A DNA stretch of 64,000 nucleotides from Plicaturopsis crispa FD-325 SS-3 (GCA_000827205.1 KN832554.1:3493815-3557814); one strand, 5' to 3'; counted from the stretch's first letter, positions 24,243 to 37,359 are shown. The notes: generated from the letters alone by a model not told the origin. A program made the numbers and translations.

Positions 24243-25505
24243 TCAATTTCTGTCATTGAGGAACGACTCAAGCTCGGCGTCCAATTCCTCTTGAGTTTTT
24301 TGCGGTCTTTCGCTCCTTCCCCCGCTTTCTCCGTCCCTCCTGCCTCGTCTCCGTGATGGTCGTTCCCGATCTGAAGGGGCCCGCTGCCGGTCGTTTCGAC
24401 CGGATGGAGGATCGATTGCAGGGGAATTTCGGCCGCGTCTCCGCCGCGGTAAGGGCGCCATTAAACGTGACGCCAGATCGTTAGGGTGAGCGCGTAGTGC
24501 AGAAGTACGCTCCAAAAGGGATTTGCCGTCAACAGCGATGTAATCTGACCGCATCTTCGAGGGTGGTTTCGGCGGTGGGGATGGATCGTTTGTCTCCGCC
24601 AAAAAGGCGTCGAGGTCGTCGTCCAACTCCAGTCTTTGCTCGAGGTCCCCTTCGCCGCCTCTTTTCCGCCTCTTCTGCGGCCCTTCATCTCCCCCATATT
24701 CCTCCTTCCCCGCTCTTTCCCCATGTTTCCTGTAGAACTCGCTCTCCTTTCTCGCCCCTTTCTTCTTCACATCATCTCGTGTAGCCCATCGAAACCGGAT
24801 AGCACCCTTCAGTCCATCACCCTTCCCCAGACTCTTATTGATACGATCCTCCGGGGGCCATAAGGCCATAGGAATCGATTTAGCGGCGATGAGCCCATCT
24901 TCATCTACGTCTTCCGCGCCCGACTTCTGCAGAGCTTGGTACGCGACGCGTGCAGCGCTTTTCGAGTCGTATACAAGGACGCAAGTATTGTCGTCGACCC
25001 ATTCCAGGCCCATTGGGGGAGCCTGGAAATGAGTAGCGTACGCGAAGATGCGTGCCGTGGGGAGGTGCGCTATGGGGGAGCCTCGGAAAAGCAACGCGTT
25101 ACGGCGATATGTACCGTCTGTCGTGATCAAGTCAATGCCGGAGCGAGGGTCGAGGTGTTTGGCCTGTCGACGAACCTTCCTCTGCCATGTCCTCGTCCTC
25201 CTCGACGCCCTCTTCCACTTCACCACCTTCGCCACTGTCGGGACGGTGCTTTCGCTTACCATTACAATACGACGCCACCTCGCGTATCAGGGCTCTGGTC
25301 GCGCCTCCTAAAACTATGCCCAGCGCACCTTTCCAGCCCTCGTGAGAGACGATTCTGAGAGAAGGTAGACTTTCGTGCTTCCTATCCGGTTGGCGAGGGA
25401 TATTGGTTCGGGAGCCGTTGGTATTTGCTCCTCGTACACGACCGTATCGTCGTATGAGAGACCGAGGTCTGCATCATTGACCATTCCATCTGGCGAGTTG
25501 TCCAT
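24243..25505 (-). CDS. NCBP3: Nuclear cap-binding protein subunit 3 (NCBP3)-like RNA-binding protein
   Basis: Predicted nuclear cap/mRNA-export factor. The N-terminal exon (MDNSPDGMVNDADLGLSY, then NRIGSTKVYLLSESSL) is followed by an acidic linker and the family core AKHLDPRSGIDLITTDGTY, then an RRM-like block ARIFAYATHFQAPPMGLEWV-DDNTCVLVYD containing the EWVDD signature that corresponds to the WLDD motif of human NCBP3. The C-terminal half is basic and Arg/Glu-rich, ending EELDAELESFLNDRN. One intron of about 75 nt seems to join LTRAGK to RKHRPDSGEG. In the linker the acidic frame (GEVEEGVEEDEDMAEE) and the downstream core frame differ by one base near 25175, so there is either a sequence error, a real shift, or splicing I cannot see. 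The start lies 1.2 kb from KRR1, with transposon DNA between. Confidence 0.72.
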
Positions 25506-25655
25506 GGTGTGGGCGTAGAATGGCGTGGATGAAGGCGGGCGAGGAGTGGGTAGCAAGGAGAATGGGCGTTTGCAAGTTGCAGAATGAGAGACAAATGAGA
25601 GAGGCCCCGGGAAGCTCACCCATTTCCGTGTCCGCCGAAATGGCCAAATTTGGCC

Positions 25656-26491
25656 CTCAAATATGCTATAATAGGGGATTACACAGTACCGTTTTCAACC
25701 CGTTTTCAGAGCCGTTTTAGAATCCGTTTTCGATTATTTTTCGAGATTTTCTGTACATCCAAAACGCGTCTGAAAACGAGATCCAACTTTGACAAACCTC
25801 CGTTTTCCACGAGCGGACTTCAAAAGCCAACGCTGTTACCCGCGCTCGTAGGCCGAGCTCGCTGTCGCACACGTCGAGCACCCCATATGTTAGACACATT
25901 ATTTTGTTTATGCACTGTGCATCCATATAAAGATAGAGACATAGTTGGCTATGGAAAAAGATGTGGGCCCTTCAAAACAAAATTGGCCCTACCAACGTTG
26001 CCCGACGCCGTCGACAGTGACGAACATGCCGGCGGTGATGTTGATGACAATGAGCGCACCAGTTTCGTCGCTGCCGACGATGAAAGCACCTGCTCCTGTT
26101 TCAAAGTCCGCTTTCTGAAAACGGATCTTTGTCAAAGCTGAATCTCGTTTTCAACGGCGTTTTGGACAGTTTTGGATGTACAAGAATTTTTGAAAACGGA
26201 TTGAAAACGGATCCCAAAACGGCCCTTAAAACGGGTTGAAAACGCTACTGTGTAATCCCCTAATTCCGGCCTCAAATATGCTATTCGGACAAGGGTCTAC
26301 TATATACAGGTGGGGAACCGGGGCGGCGCCTCCGGCGGGGTATATACATGTAAAAAAATTTCGGCGCGCTCCGCGCGCAGGCCCTCAAATATGCTATAAC
26401 GGACATGTATATACCAAAATTTTCTCCGAATCGGCCTCAAATATGCTATCCCGGACAAGGAAATGGCCGATTTTGAGCCCTCAAAAATGCT
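25656..26491 (+). repeat. Five dispersed copies of CTCAAATATGCTAT inside the outer transposon
   Basis: Copies in the same orientation begin near 25656, 26271, 26383, 26434 and 26480 (the last has CTCAAAAATGCTAT), most preceded by GGCC or GCCC and followed by a CGGAC-like block. Repeated subterminal motifs of this type are usual transposase-binding sites in DNA transposons. The copies are unequally shared: one on the left, four on the right. Confidence 0.7.
25673..26261. mobile_element. Nested nonautonomous DNA element (589 bp) with long inverted repeats
   Basis: Lying inside the outer element, this insert starts AGGGGATTACACAGTA and ends with the complement. The arms are about 155-165 bp long (25673-25826 and 26098-26261), imperfect, and built from repeated CCGTTTTC-like units; both share TTGTACATCCAAAAC-like and GCGGACTT-like blocks. 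The flanks match a 3-bp AAT duplication (25670-25672 and 26262-26264); if the first A is counted as flank, TA fits as well. Removing it would restore a plain stretch TATAATTCCGG of the outer element. The 270-bp middle encodes nothing recognisable. Arms are more diverged than the ends of the outer element. Superfamily unknown; a Kyakuja-like or Tc1-like origin is only a guess. Confidence 0.8.
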
Positions 26492-26709
26492 ATTCTCGGA
26501 CACGGAAATGGGTGAGCTTCCCGGGGCCTAATGAGAGGATGGCAATTCGCGCGAAACGACCATAGTTTGTCAAAATCGCATCCTAGTTTGGCAGTTTTGG
26601 GTGAAATTCTCCTGATTCCGCAAAAAATCCATCCACTGATTATTTGCTCATCCGAGCTGCCTCAACTCAAGCTTGCACTTGAACGACCGATTCACCACCG
26701 GCAGACACA

Positions 26710-28309
<1,600 letters not shown>

Positions 28310-28550
28310 CGAATGGGTCTCTCTTACTTGCTTGTGTATCGTTTTTGCATTACTTTTTTTCAAAAAGACCTGGAAGTTGCAATATTTGCGAGTACATGTT
28401 TTTGGCGTCGGGCTAGGACTCCGAGGCTGTCCCACGTGGACGAGAACGACGCCGTCAGGGGCGGAACGCGGGGAAAGCAGGCGGCGCCATTGTCACATCC
28501 ATCTCTTGTTCACTTACCACTGCCTCACGCTCGCCGCAAAGCGTGAAATC

Positions 28551-30002
28551 ATGGCGACTACATCCAATAAATGGATGCCTTTGAAAGGACGACACGAAGT
28601 TCTCTTGGGCTCCTCGCTTCGACGAGCTCTCAAGGCTCGTAAGGGCACCGCCGCACCTAACAAGAAGGCAGGGCCTCCAGACCGAGACTTCTACTCTCTA
28701 CGGTGTTCGTGTCTCGCTGTCATGTCTCCTCTCTGTCTCTCATGCAAGTTGGGATCCTTTAGACAACTTCAAACCAGAGTCGGTGGATTCTGTCAAGCCC
28801 GGGACGATCGAAGTCAAGAGAGGGAAAGATGCAACTACTGTCACTGTAGAACGGTCCAGCTCGCAGGTAAAGTTGTCGACGGAATTGACTGCGCATGTTA
28901 TCCCAAGACTTAAAATCCGATCAAGGGAGGAGAAATGCACGTCTTTACGGGCCAAGAACAAGCTGCCAAAGACTGGGAATGTGTCTTAATCTATGACGAG
29001 GAGTTGGGCGTAAGTAATCGTTTCACTCGCGTTCTCACAAAACAAAGTAACGCTTTGGTTTCGGTACAGACATTTACACTCGAGAAGCTAGACTCGTTCG
29101 TGAACCTCAACCATGGCAGGCGACCTACAACGCTGAATAACCCGTCTCGTATGTTTCCACTACGGAGTGTGATTTATATCATATTCTTATCCTCGATATC
29201 AATAGCTCTACCATCTACATCCACACCCAAGGATTCGCCGCAGGATGTCGAAATGGATGCGGCATCGCACGAAGACGATGCTGGCATTGCAGATGCAGAC
29301 GGCGAGATAGACGACATGCTCGAGGAAATTATACCCACAAATATCGCACGGAGGGAAGAGGAGGAAGAGGGCGAGGAAGAAGAAATACCCATCCGAAGTA
29401 TTCCACAGCCAGTACCGAAAGCGTCCTCTCAGCGCCCCACGAAACCTGCGTCGAAACCTGATGTAGCTCTCACCCGACCTCAACGGCCCCCCGCGAACAA
29501 GGGCAAAGGCAAGGCCAAACGAGAAGCTTCGGATATCGAAACTGAAGAATTTGATTTCGGCGGCCCAGCTCAACCAAAGCGCTCGAAACCTTCGCCGCCG
29601 CCCGCCCCCACTCTTGCGCTTCCAGGAGGCTCGCCCACAAATACCTTCCGACCTCCTCCTACTTGGCCGCGGCAACCAGCTCATGTGCCATCTCCGCCTC
29701 CTCCAGCTGACTCGGAAGATGAGGAGGACTGGGATGAGGTGTCGGCACTCCCGGCACCCGTGCCTACACCTGCGAAGGCCGACAACAGCGAAGATGAGGA
29801 CGGCGAAGAAATTGACTTGAATGATTTCGAGGCGCAGATGGACGCGGAGCTTCAGGAGGAATCTGACGGCTCAGTCGGCTCTCCTGAACCCGTTAGCGGA
29901 GGACCTTCAGGCCGTCCGATGTCTCTTAACCAACTTGCCGGCGGAGAGTCGAACGAGGACGAGGACGACTTCTCGACAAGTGATGAGAGCGAGGAGGATT
30001 GA
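28551..30002 (+). CDS. EAF: RNA polymerase II elongation factor EAF-type protein
   Basis: Partner of ELL in stimulating transcription elongation. The N-terminal EAF domain is visible after splicing: WMPLKGRHEVLLGSSL, then FYSLRWDPLDNFKPESVD, GTIEVKRGKDATTVTVERSS, GGEMHVFTGQEQAAKDWECV and LIYDEELGTFTLEKLDSFVN. The long C-terminal half (from about residue 150) is disordered: acidic Glu runs, proline-rich stretches (KPSPPPAPTLALPGG) and an acidic end SEED. Five or so exons, of which the last is long. The start sits 241 bp after the KRR1 stop on the same strand. The EAF domain is confident; the low-complexity tail is typical of fungal members. Confidence 0.88.
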
Positions 30003-30343
30003 TCGAATGCAACACCGATACTGCGACTATTGGACTATAGGAATCTTCATTGCACTAACCTACATATCTAACTACTCGGAAAATAACACATCCTTCATAT
30101 CCACATCTTGACCCACTCGCTTGTTACTCACCGAGGCTTTCCGCCTCGCAGTTTTGCTCGCGTTGTTATTGTACACTCCATGTTATTAAGCCCTTACAGT
30201 GAAATCCCGAAAACTAAACCATACAGACTCCAGAGCCCAATCAATTCCAATTCCCGGTCTACCACCGAAAGAAAGCGCAACAAGGTCCATTATCTCCCTG
30301 TCAGTGTCCGTTCAAGTCCATTCCCGTGTCTCTTCCAAATCCA
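30003..30343. other. Convergent 3' region between EAF and ferritin-like gene
   Basis: No conserved reading frame. The two stops face each other, so this holds two 3' untranslated regions. Confidence 0.5.
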
Positions 30344-31761
30344 TCAGTTCCCAGAAGGAATGTTCTTCCACCCATTGACGGTGACCGCCCCGCCGTCAGC
30401 CACGCCCGTGAACATGTTCGGGGGAGGGCCAGCTGATGCGTTGTTCGACCCCGATGCTGCGCTGTTGCTGCCGTCGGAGGATGCTGTGGGCGAGCTGGCG
30501 GACGATGAAGCCGTGCTGGTAGCGGAGCTGGACGAAGAGCTGGACGACGATCCCGAAGAGCTGCTGTTGCTGCCCGATGAGCTGCTACCGCTTGACGACC
30601 CGCTCGACGAGCGGACAACGGTGGTGATAGTCTCAGTGACAATGTCAATGAATGCCATGGTAGGACCGGCGACGATGGAAGAGCTAGCCCGGTCTACGAC
30701 GTCGCTGAGGATTGGCTGGGCATCCGACGTCACATAGATAGCGACAGGGCCGTTGAGGTTGGGCGGTACAACACACTGAGAGAACGGGAGGGAGATGGAA
30801 GCGAACATTCCACCCGCAAGCATTTGACAAAACATTCCCTACGTTCACAAACAGATCAGCTCTTTTCGACTATATGTCAATGTTAAAGGTGTCTTACGTC
30901 GGTAGAGCCGTTGATCGCGCTAGACGAGAACGACAGCTGGGTGCCAGTGGTCACGGGTCCCGAGTTGGTGACTTTGAGCGCCGGGAGAGCTGTCGTGATG
31001 TTAGTTGGTTGAAAATATTTGAGCGGCGGGTGCAGCAGACCTGTGATTCCCGTGTCGCAGCCCGAGATAAACCCTCCAGCAATGGCAAGGACTTCCGGAG
31101 GAGTCAGCGGAATGTCGAATGCCTGAGGGATTGCGGATCCGCCACCCAGGATGTTAAGCATCGTCTGATGACGCGCTTCTACAGTCAAGATGGTAGCCGC
31201 CGCGTTGAGCAGGCGCGGGTCGGTGAGAAGGGCTGCACCGCCAAGGTATGCGCCGACTCCGACGTTCTCAACGAGACGAGCAGTCGCTGCCATTGTGGTG
31301 ACATCGGTCAGAACGGATGAGAAATCGAATTGGCAAGTGCTCAAAGCCTTATCGCCAAGTGCACTGATAGCAGACTGTGATATTGTTGCATTAGGATCTT
31401 AACGAAACCCGCAAAAGTACGACGGACTAACCTCGAGGACACTTGTGTGTGTTGACTCATCGGACTGAATCACCGTGAACTGCTGTATCGGGATCTGCGC
31501 CGACGAAAATCCGGCCGATACGAAATCAGTCTCGACGAACTTCGAGAGTGCTTGAGAGTAAAAGGTGGTCTCCAGCTGTTCCAGAACATTGGCAAACTCT
31601 GTCCCAAGACGCGTTTATTTGAGACATTGATGATACAATTGCACGGGCGTATCACACTCACTGAGGACCACAAGATCGGCAGCGGCGCGCTTGTTAAGAC
31701 GCGTCGGAGCTGCAGCCGCAAGGAGCGGGAGCGCTAAAGCGAGGAAAGATGCAGAAAACAT
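30344..31761 (-). CDS. Secreted ferritin-like domain protein (Rds1-like) with Ser-rich tail
   Basis: Extracellular or cell-wall protein. It opens with a signal peptide (MFSASFLALALPLLAAAAP) ending at a dibasic KR in TRLNKRAAADLVVL. The central four-helix region fits the fungal ferritin-like family (Ferritin_2): LSEFANVLEQLETTFYSQAL, ARLVENVGVGAYLGGAALL, LNAAATILTVEARHQTMLNI, with Glu and His (EARH) at the places expected for metal ligands. A later region ends CQMLAGGMFASISLPFSQCV. Residues from about 300 to 350 are almost pure Ser/Gly/Ala, a linker often O-glycosylated, then a short end NGWKNIPSGN with no GPI-type hydrophobic tail. Stress-response proteins of this group are known in fungi, but function is not settled. 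Five or six exons. Confidence 0.82.
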
Positions 31762-32119
31762 AGTCTTCGATGGCGCTGGAATGAAAAGACCTGCTCAAAA
31801 GAATGGTGCGGAGGACGGAAGTGTTGAAGGGCAATGGAACCAGCCTGAAGGACGCAACCAGGCAGCCCGTAGAAAAGAACTGTTTTGTAGGGCATTAGCT
31901 AGACGGAATATTCTCGACGGGGGCACCACTCACAGACGAAGAAATGGGAGGGGGAGAAGGATCAGGACGGTGGGCTCGCTGCTGACAGCGCCGACGGTAT
32001 TTGTATGCATGTGCAAGGCCCAATCCAATGGTTCAGCTGCCACCGAGCCAGGCAAACGGGTACAGTCTGCATCTCTATGGTGATGGCAACATCGTTTCTC
32101 ACCGAGCGCCCTAAGAAGA
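31762..32119. other. Promoter region of the ferritin-like gene
   Basis: Immediately upstream of the ferritin-like start on the minus strand; no supported coding sequence seen. Confidence 0.45.
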
Positions 32120-32482
32120 TTAACAAGACCTGTATTTCGGGTTGATTTCGATGGAGGAAGAACTTGCCCGTACGTGAGACGTTCTGAGCGCGTTGCTTTC
32201 CTTTGAGCTCGGTCTGAGACTCTGGGTGGTTGCTGAGTGGGACTCTTCACTCTTCTCAACGGAAACATATCTTGGATGTATATCCTCGATCGTTTCGGGC
32301 TTGTCGCGGGTAAGTAGCGCGGAGGCGCCCCCGTAAGCGACCAGCGCAGAACGCATGGCTCCTCCGAGTCCGAGTCCTGCGCTCGGACCCACCTGCGGTC
32401 CGCAGAGACCATGGTATACGTCCTTATACGTCTGGCCAACGGCTTCCCGGACGTAGTCGGTCGTCTCGGTCTGACACCCCAT
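32120..32482 (-). CDS. Hypothetical 120-residue protein
   Basis: A minus-strand frame starting MGCQTETTDYVREAVGQTYK reads smoothly through GLGLGGAMRSALVAYGGASA and IEDIHPRYVSVEKSEESHSA to a stop. Composition looks protein-like (balanced, with a short small-residue hydrophobic patch), better than the overlapping frames. I recognise no family. It could be one exon of a longer gene, or chance. It lies between two genes on the same strand, 320 bp downstream of the CPY-type gene. Confidence 0.3.
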   Translation of the reverse strand: MGCQTETTDYVREAVGQTYKDVYHGLCGPQVGPSAGLGLGGAMRSALVAYGGASALLTRDKPETIEDIHPRYVSVEKSEESHSATTQSLRPSSKESNALRTSHVRASSSSIEINPKYRSC

Positions 32483-32801
32483 TGGACGAGGGTAGCAAGT
32501 CACCGATTTAGAATGATGCAGATCTCCATCATCCTCGCACCATCGTGCGGTATGCAACGGTAGCAGCTGGTGGCAGCATGCAGCCCGCATCTGGCAGGAG
32601 TATTAACGTCGACGAGCGTCGTCGAGATATCATGCATCTCATAGCTTCTGTTTGCACTAGCAGGGTGCAGGTAAGCAGACGTTGATGTAATCGAAGCAAC
32701 TCGTTTCCTCCTCCACTTGCAGAAAAACAACCTGGCAGCTGGTGTCGACCCGTCGAGCAGTTGGATAACATCTGAAAATAGACCGACCGCGTAGAACGCC
32801 T

Positions 32802-34914
32802 TCACAGGTCTTTCCCTGCGAGCCATCGGGAGACCATGGCCCACGACTCCGCTGGCTTGTCATGGGGAACGTAGAAGACAAACATTTTTTAGCTTTCGAT
32901 ATGCAAGGAAGGACATCTAAAATGGCACTCATCATATGCCCGGCACCTCTGATTGTAGCAAAGGTCAGCGCCCCACTCGTCTTGGTCTCGCCGGCCTTGT
33001 GGTCGTCGACCGTGAACCAGTCCCTCCATTCCTGTGCCGCGTACGCATCTTGGCCGCTCCACTGTAGCTTGTCGACCCATAGTTCGTTGGCCACCCAGTT
33101 GCATTGCCAATCGTATGTCCCCGCATAGATGAGTACGCGTATACCCCGGTCAAGGAGACCTGAGACGTAGTTTTGTGTTGGCGACGCCCATTTATCCATA
33201 CGCAGCCCAAAGCCGCGGCCTACGTCGCTTGAGCACGCTGTGAAGTTGGACGGAGACTCGACTCCAAGGAGTGCACGCGTTTCAGGGAGGTTGAGGTAGT
33301 TCTTGATAGCGGTGTTTTCAAAGTAGCACAAGTCGTCTCCCACGCACATCTAGCCCAGCAGTATTCAGGCATTATCCCACATAACTCCAGAAGGCGAAAA
33401 CTTACCTTGCTAATGTCGTAGACATTCCGGCCTAATTGTTATATTAGAAGTCCGTTTCATAGCTGTAGGCATGATGGTGGACTGACCGCTAGCCCAATAG
33501 CCGGTGCTCAATTCACTATCACAGAAACTAACTGCAGCTTTACAGTTCATAGCGTCAAATTGATCAACGCAGTTCTTGCGCATAGCCTCTTGACATCTGG
33601 GAAGCTGACGTGATATTAGTAGATGCCACTCGATACGCGGATGTGTGTTCACTCACAGCAGTCTTCATGCGAACACAAGTGCTGATTGACTGGAAAGGAA
33701 TATCCAGGGATTCGATACCACACTCGACCGCATATCTCCCAGCATAGAGTCTGCACTACGACTCAGCTTAGTGAAGTCGATATTTAACGAAGGGCGTACG
33801 TTGAGATATCCGTGATGCCATTGCCGATTAAAACACTTTGGAGGTTCAATGTAGGCCTTCCCTCTTTGAGGGCCACCTGGTTTTGGTCATATATCTCACT
33901 TGCAAAGACCGGAAGATAGCGTCCCTGTTGGTAGAGTAAATGAGAGACCTAGGGAGTAAATGAACATCGAGGTCTTACGCCGTACGATTCACCGGCTAAG
34001 TGCAATGGTCTGCCAGAAAACTGCTTGAACGTCTCAAAGAAGATGGTGATGAAGGCGTGGATATTCTTCGCAGCGTCCTCCGTGTTGTCGACGGTTTCAC
34101 CGTGTTCTGCATATGAGAATCCTACCCCGACACTGTAGTAACGACATTTAAATATAAAGAGGACGCCGAGGAACCTGGACTTACGGCTGGTCGAGGAAGA
34201 AGATGTTCGCCTCTTGATTCCACGAATGAGGGTTCCAAATCGTACCGTTTAAAGATTCGTTCTTCATATCAATACTGCATGGCCCTAGCGATGTGTACGG
34301 TGTCAGGTGAAGCAATTGAGTGTTCATTTCGAATAGAAACACACCCAACTCCATGAGCAGTCCCAAAGAGCTACTACATCCGGGCCCTTGCCCAAGCTTC
34401 AGTATGATATTAGCGTCATGGCTGAGCAAAAATTACCTCCGTTAATCCACATCATAACATCGTCTGTGGGAAGTCAGGCTATTAGACCAATTCACCATGC
34501 ATTTCAGTAATTTCGTAGACACACCTGCATCCGGAGATCTTCGACTTTCGAAGAAGTAGAAAAACAAGTGCTTAGCACCTTGGTCAACGTCCAGGTAGCC
34601 GGTATAGACACTGTGATTAACAAGTTAAGTTGCGAAATCAGAGGAGCGCTACGGCTAGCTTACTTGACGGTGGGGTCACAGAAATCGGTTTTCTTGACGC
34701 GCACACTGTGATCCGGGAAACTGGGATGCGAGAGTGCAGTATACTGTGTGTCCAGGTCAACCAAAGACATATGCACACTCGAAATGTTCGTCGCGGAAGC
34801 GTGAGTGGCTAGACGAGGGTGTGTTCCAGTGCCATTTCCGTCGAAGAGTACATTCTGGAGTGCCCCTGCGTAAGCCAGACTCGATAACAGAATGCCGACA
34901 AGTAACGTCAGCAT
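32802..34914 (-). CDS. Carboxypeptidase Y-type serine carboxypeptidase (peptidase S10, second copy)
   Basis: Vacuolar or secreted S10 exopeptidase. A signal peptide (MLTLLVGILLSSLAYAGALQ) and propeptide lead into FCDPTVKSVYTGYLDVD, the usual start of mature CPY. The domain has MWINGGPGCSSSLGLLMELG, NPHSWNQEANIFFLDQPVGV, and LAGESYGGRYLPVFASEIYD with the catalytic Ser. The catalytic Asp is in IYAGTYDWQCNWVANELWV and the His in IRGAGHMVPHDKPAESW (HM joined to VPHD by a short intron). Cys-rich stretch CRQ...CVDQFDAMNCKAAVSFC fits the CPY disulfides. It ends RWLAGKDL. About eleven exons. Head to head with NOP58, 256 bp apart. All catalytic residues present, so probably active. Confidence 0.92.
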
Positions 34915-35170
34915 AATGAGGGGACAGAGAACGAGCAGTCGACTTTCGGTCGACTGTTAACTTATCTTCAATTCCTCGGGCCTGCGAATGCACGAACTTC
35001 AACTTGTGTGGAACAGAATGAACACGAGAGACAGGGGCTAATAGTTCCTGGTAAGGAGACACATGAGCCACGTGTCTCGAACCCAATTTTTTCGAGATCG
35101 CTTTCACCACAGTGCGCGCGGTCTTGGTACATACAATCCATCTACCCACAATCCATCTTGGTCAACAAAA

Positions 35171-37359
35171 ATGCTCGTTCTATACGAGACGTCGATGGGC
35201 TACTGCCTATTCAAGCTCTCTGACGCCGCAAAAATTGAGAGCGCAGACGTCCGACACGATTTCGAGACTCCGGAGAAGGCGAACAAATTGTACGCCCACT
35301 GCTGAAGTCCAGGATGCAGCATATTACTGATAGCAGGATAATCTCTCTCGTTTTCTTTTAACAAAGACTAAAACTCAAGGCTGTGCATCGGTTTACGTCG
35401 ACTGCAACTGCCGTGGAGGATGTCACCGCGCTGCAGAGCGGCAAGATTGGGAAGGGACTGAAGAAATTCATCACGGATGAAATTGTTGACAAGGGAAAGT
35501 CGAAGGAGACGTTGGTCGTTGTAGACCCTCATCTGGGTGCGTCCGTGTCGTCGAAAGCCTGATCGGCTGCTAATTTCTACTTTTCTAGCACGATCACTCT
35601 CGAAAAAACTGAGCATCAAAGTCTCGATAGCGGAAGGGAGTGACGGGGAGTTATGGCGTGGTATACGGAGTCAACTGGCGTCGCTTTTGGATGGTGTGGA
35701 CCCGAAAGATCTCGCAACTATGAGTTTGGGTTTGAGTCACTCGCTTTCTCGGTGAGTGTCTTCGAGTTATGTCCACCGACATTTCGAGAAGCTGAAACAA
35801 AAACCGAAAAGATTTAAGCTCAAGTTCTCCCCCGACAAAGTCGACACCATGGTGGTACAAGCAATAGCGCTGCTGGACGATCTTGACAAGGAAGTCAATA
35901 TCTACTCCATGAGGGTGAAGGCGAGTAGAATTTGCAAGTCCTACAATTTATTATTGCTTACACCTTCGGCGTACAGGAGTGGTACGGATGGCATTTCCCT
36001 GAGATGGCGAAGATCATAACGGATAACATCGCGTATGCGAAGACCGTCCGTTTAATGGGTGAGTTTTTACGTACACATAGTTGTAGCACCCTCGCTCATG
36101 TCTATGACAGGTTTCCGGACTAACGCCTCCTCCACATCTTTCGCCGCTATCCTCCCGGAAGACCTCGAGGCCGTGGTGAAAGCCGCCGCCGAAATTTCCA
36201 TGGGTACTGAGATTTCAGACTCGGACATTGCACATATACATTCCCTATGTGACCAAGTGATCGCCATCTCGACATACCGGACGCAGCTCTCGGAGTACCT
36301 CCGGAATCGCATGAACGCCATCGCCCCGAACTTGACTGCGCTAGTCGGTGAACTCGTGGGCGCACGGTTAATCAGCCATGCTGGTAGCCTGTTGAATTTG
36401 GCGAAGCACCCTGCCAGTACGGTGCAGATCTTGGGTGCCGAGAAGGCCCTCTTCCGTGCTCTCAAGACTAAGCACGACACACCGAAATACGGTCTTATCT
36501 ACCACGTACGTTGTCGGTGTTTCTGTGACCGTATGTTTCGTACTCATAGTGTATCCGCTCCAGGCTTCCCTCATCGGGCAAGCACCACCGAAACTGAAGG
36601 GCAAAGTGAGTTTGTACCTGCAGCTTCGTCATTAGTTATCGTGTTGACCAATTTATTCTTCAGATGGCCCGTATGGTCGCTACAAAAGCAGCGTTGTCCA
36701 TCCGTGTCGACGCGCTAACCGACGCCGACGGCAAGTCGGAGCCCCAAGCACCCTCGATAGGTATCGAGAACCGCGCGAAGCTCGAGTCCCGCCTCCGTGC
36801 CCTCGAGCACCAGGGCGGCATGTCGGACGTCCGCAGGTTTGCCGACGGCGGCAAGAAGCAGCCCCGCTTCGACATGACCGGCGAGACCAAGACGTATAAC
36901 ACTGGTGCCGATGCCGTCGACCTTGTCCCCACGCAGCGTGAGCCTATGGAGGCAGCTGTGCAGGCCGTGCTGGACGTCAAGGAGGAGAAGAAAAGGGCGA
37001 AGGAGGAGCGGAGGGCTAAGAAGCGGGCCGAGAAGGAAGGGAAGGGCAAGAGTGTCGAGGCGGACTCGGATGATGAGGCTGCAATGGAAGTCGACGGCGA
37101 GGCGGGCAAAAAGGACAAGAAGCGGAAGCGGAGAGAGAGCGAGGCAAATGGCAAGGCTGAGGAGCCACAGGTTAGTGCACATCATACTCGTTTCGTGGAC
37201 CACACGCTAAATTACATGCAGGCTACCCCCGCCGGCGAGACTGAGGAGGAACGGAAAGCTAGAAAGCTGGCAAGAAAAGCGGAAAAGGCTGCAGCGGCTG
37301 CTGCTGCCCAGTCTGGCGGGGACTCGCCAAAGAAGAAGAAGAAAAAGTCGGCGGCATAG
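35171..37359 (+). CDS. NOP58: NOP58 box C/D snoRNP core protein
   Basis: Core protein of box C/D snoRNPs, guiding 2'-O-methylation and pre-rRNA processing in the nucleolus. It begins [16 protein letters not shown], with the N-terminal NOP5 domain ([11 protein letters not shown]), then the coiled coil ([20 protein letters not shown]) and Nop domain ([60 protein letters not shown]). The C-terminus is the expected lysine-rich KKE/D tail ([20 protein letters not shown]; ending KKKKKKSAA). Around six introns. The ATG context is AAAATG. The length and order of domains match yeast and human NOP58. Divergent from the CPY-type gene. Confidence 0.96.

Larger units (their letters stand above)
25602..26529. 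mobile_element. Nonautonomous DNA transposon (outer, 928 bp) with 33-bp perfect terminal inverted repeats
   Basis: Both ends carry the same 33-bp inverted repeat, beginning AGGCCCCGGGAAGCTCACCC on the left at 25602-25634 and complementary at 26497-26529. The element is flanked by a perfect 8-bp direct repeat AATGAGAG (25594-25601 and 26530-26537), a target-site duplication. Subterminal copies of a 14-bp motif CTCAAATATGCTAT lie inside. No transposase is encoded. An 8-bp duplication fits hAT, Merlin or the Zisupton/KDZ group; the end AGG is not the usual hAT end, so the superfamily is left open. Perfect ends and duplication suggest a recent insertion, into the divergent NCBP3-KRR1 spacer. A second element is nested inside. 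Confidence 0.88.
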
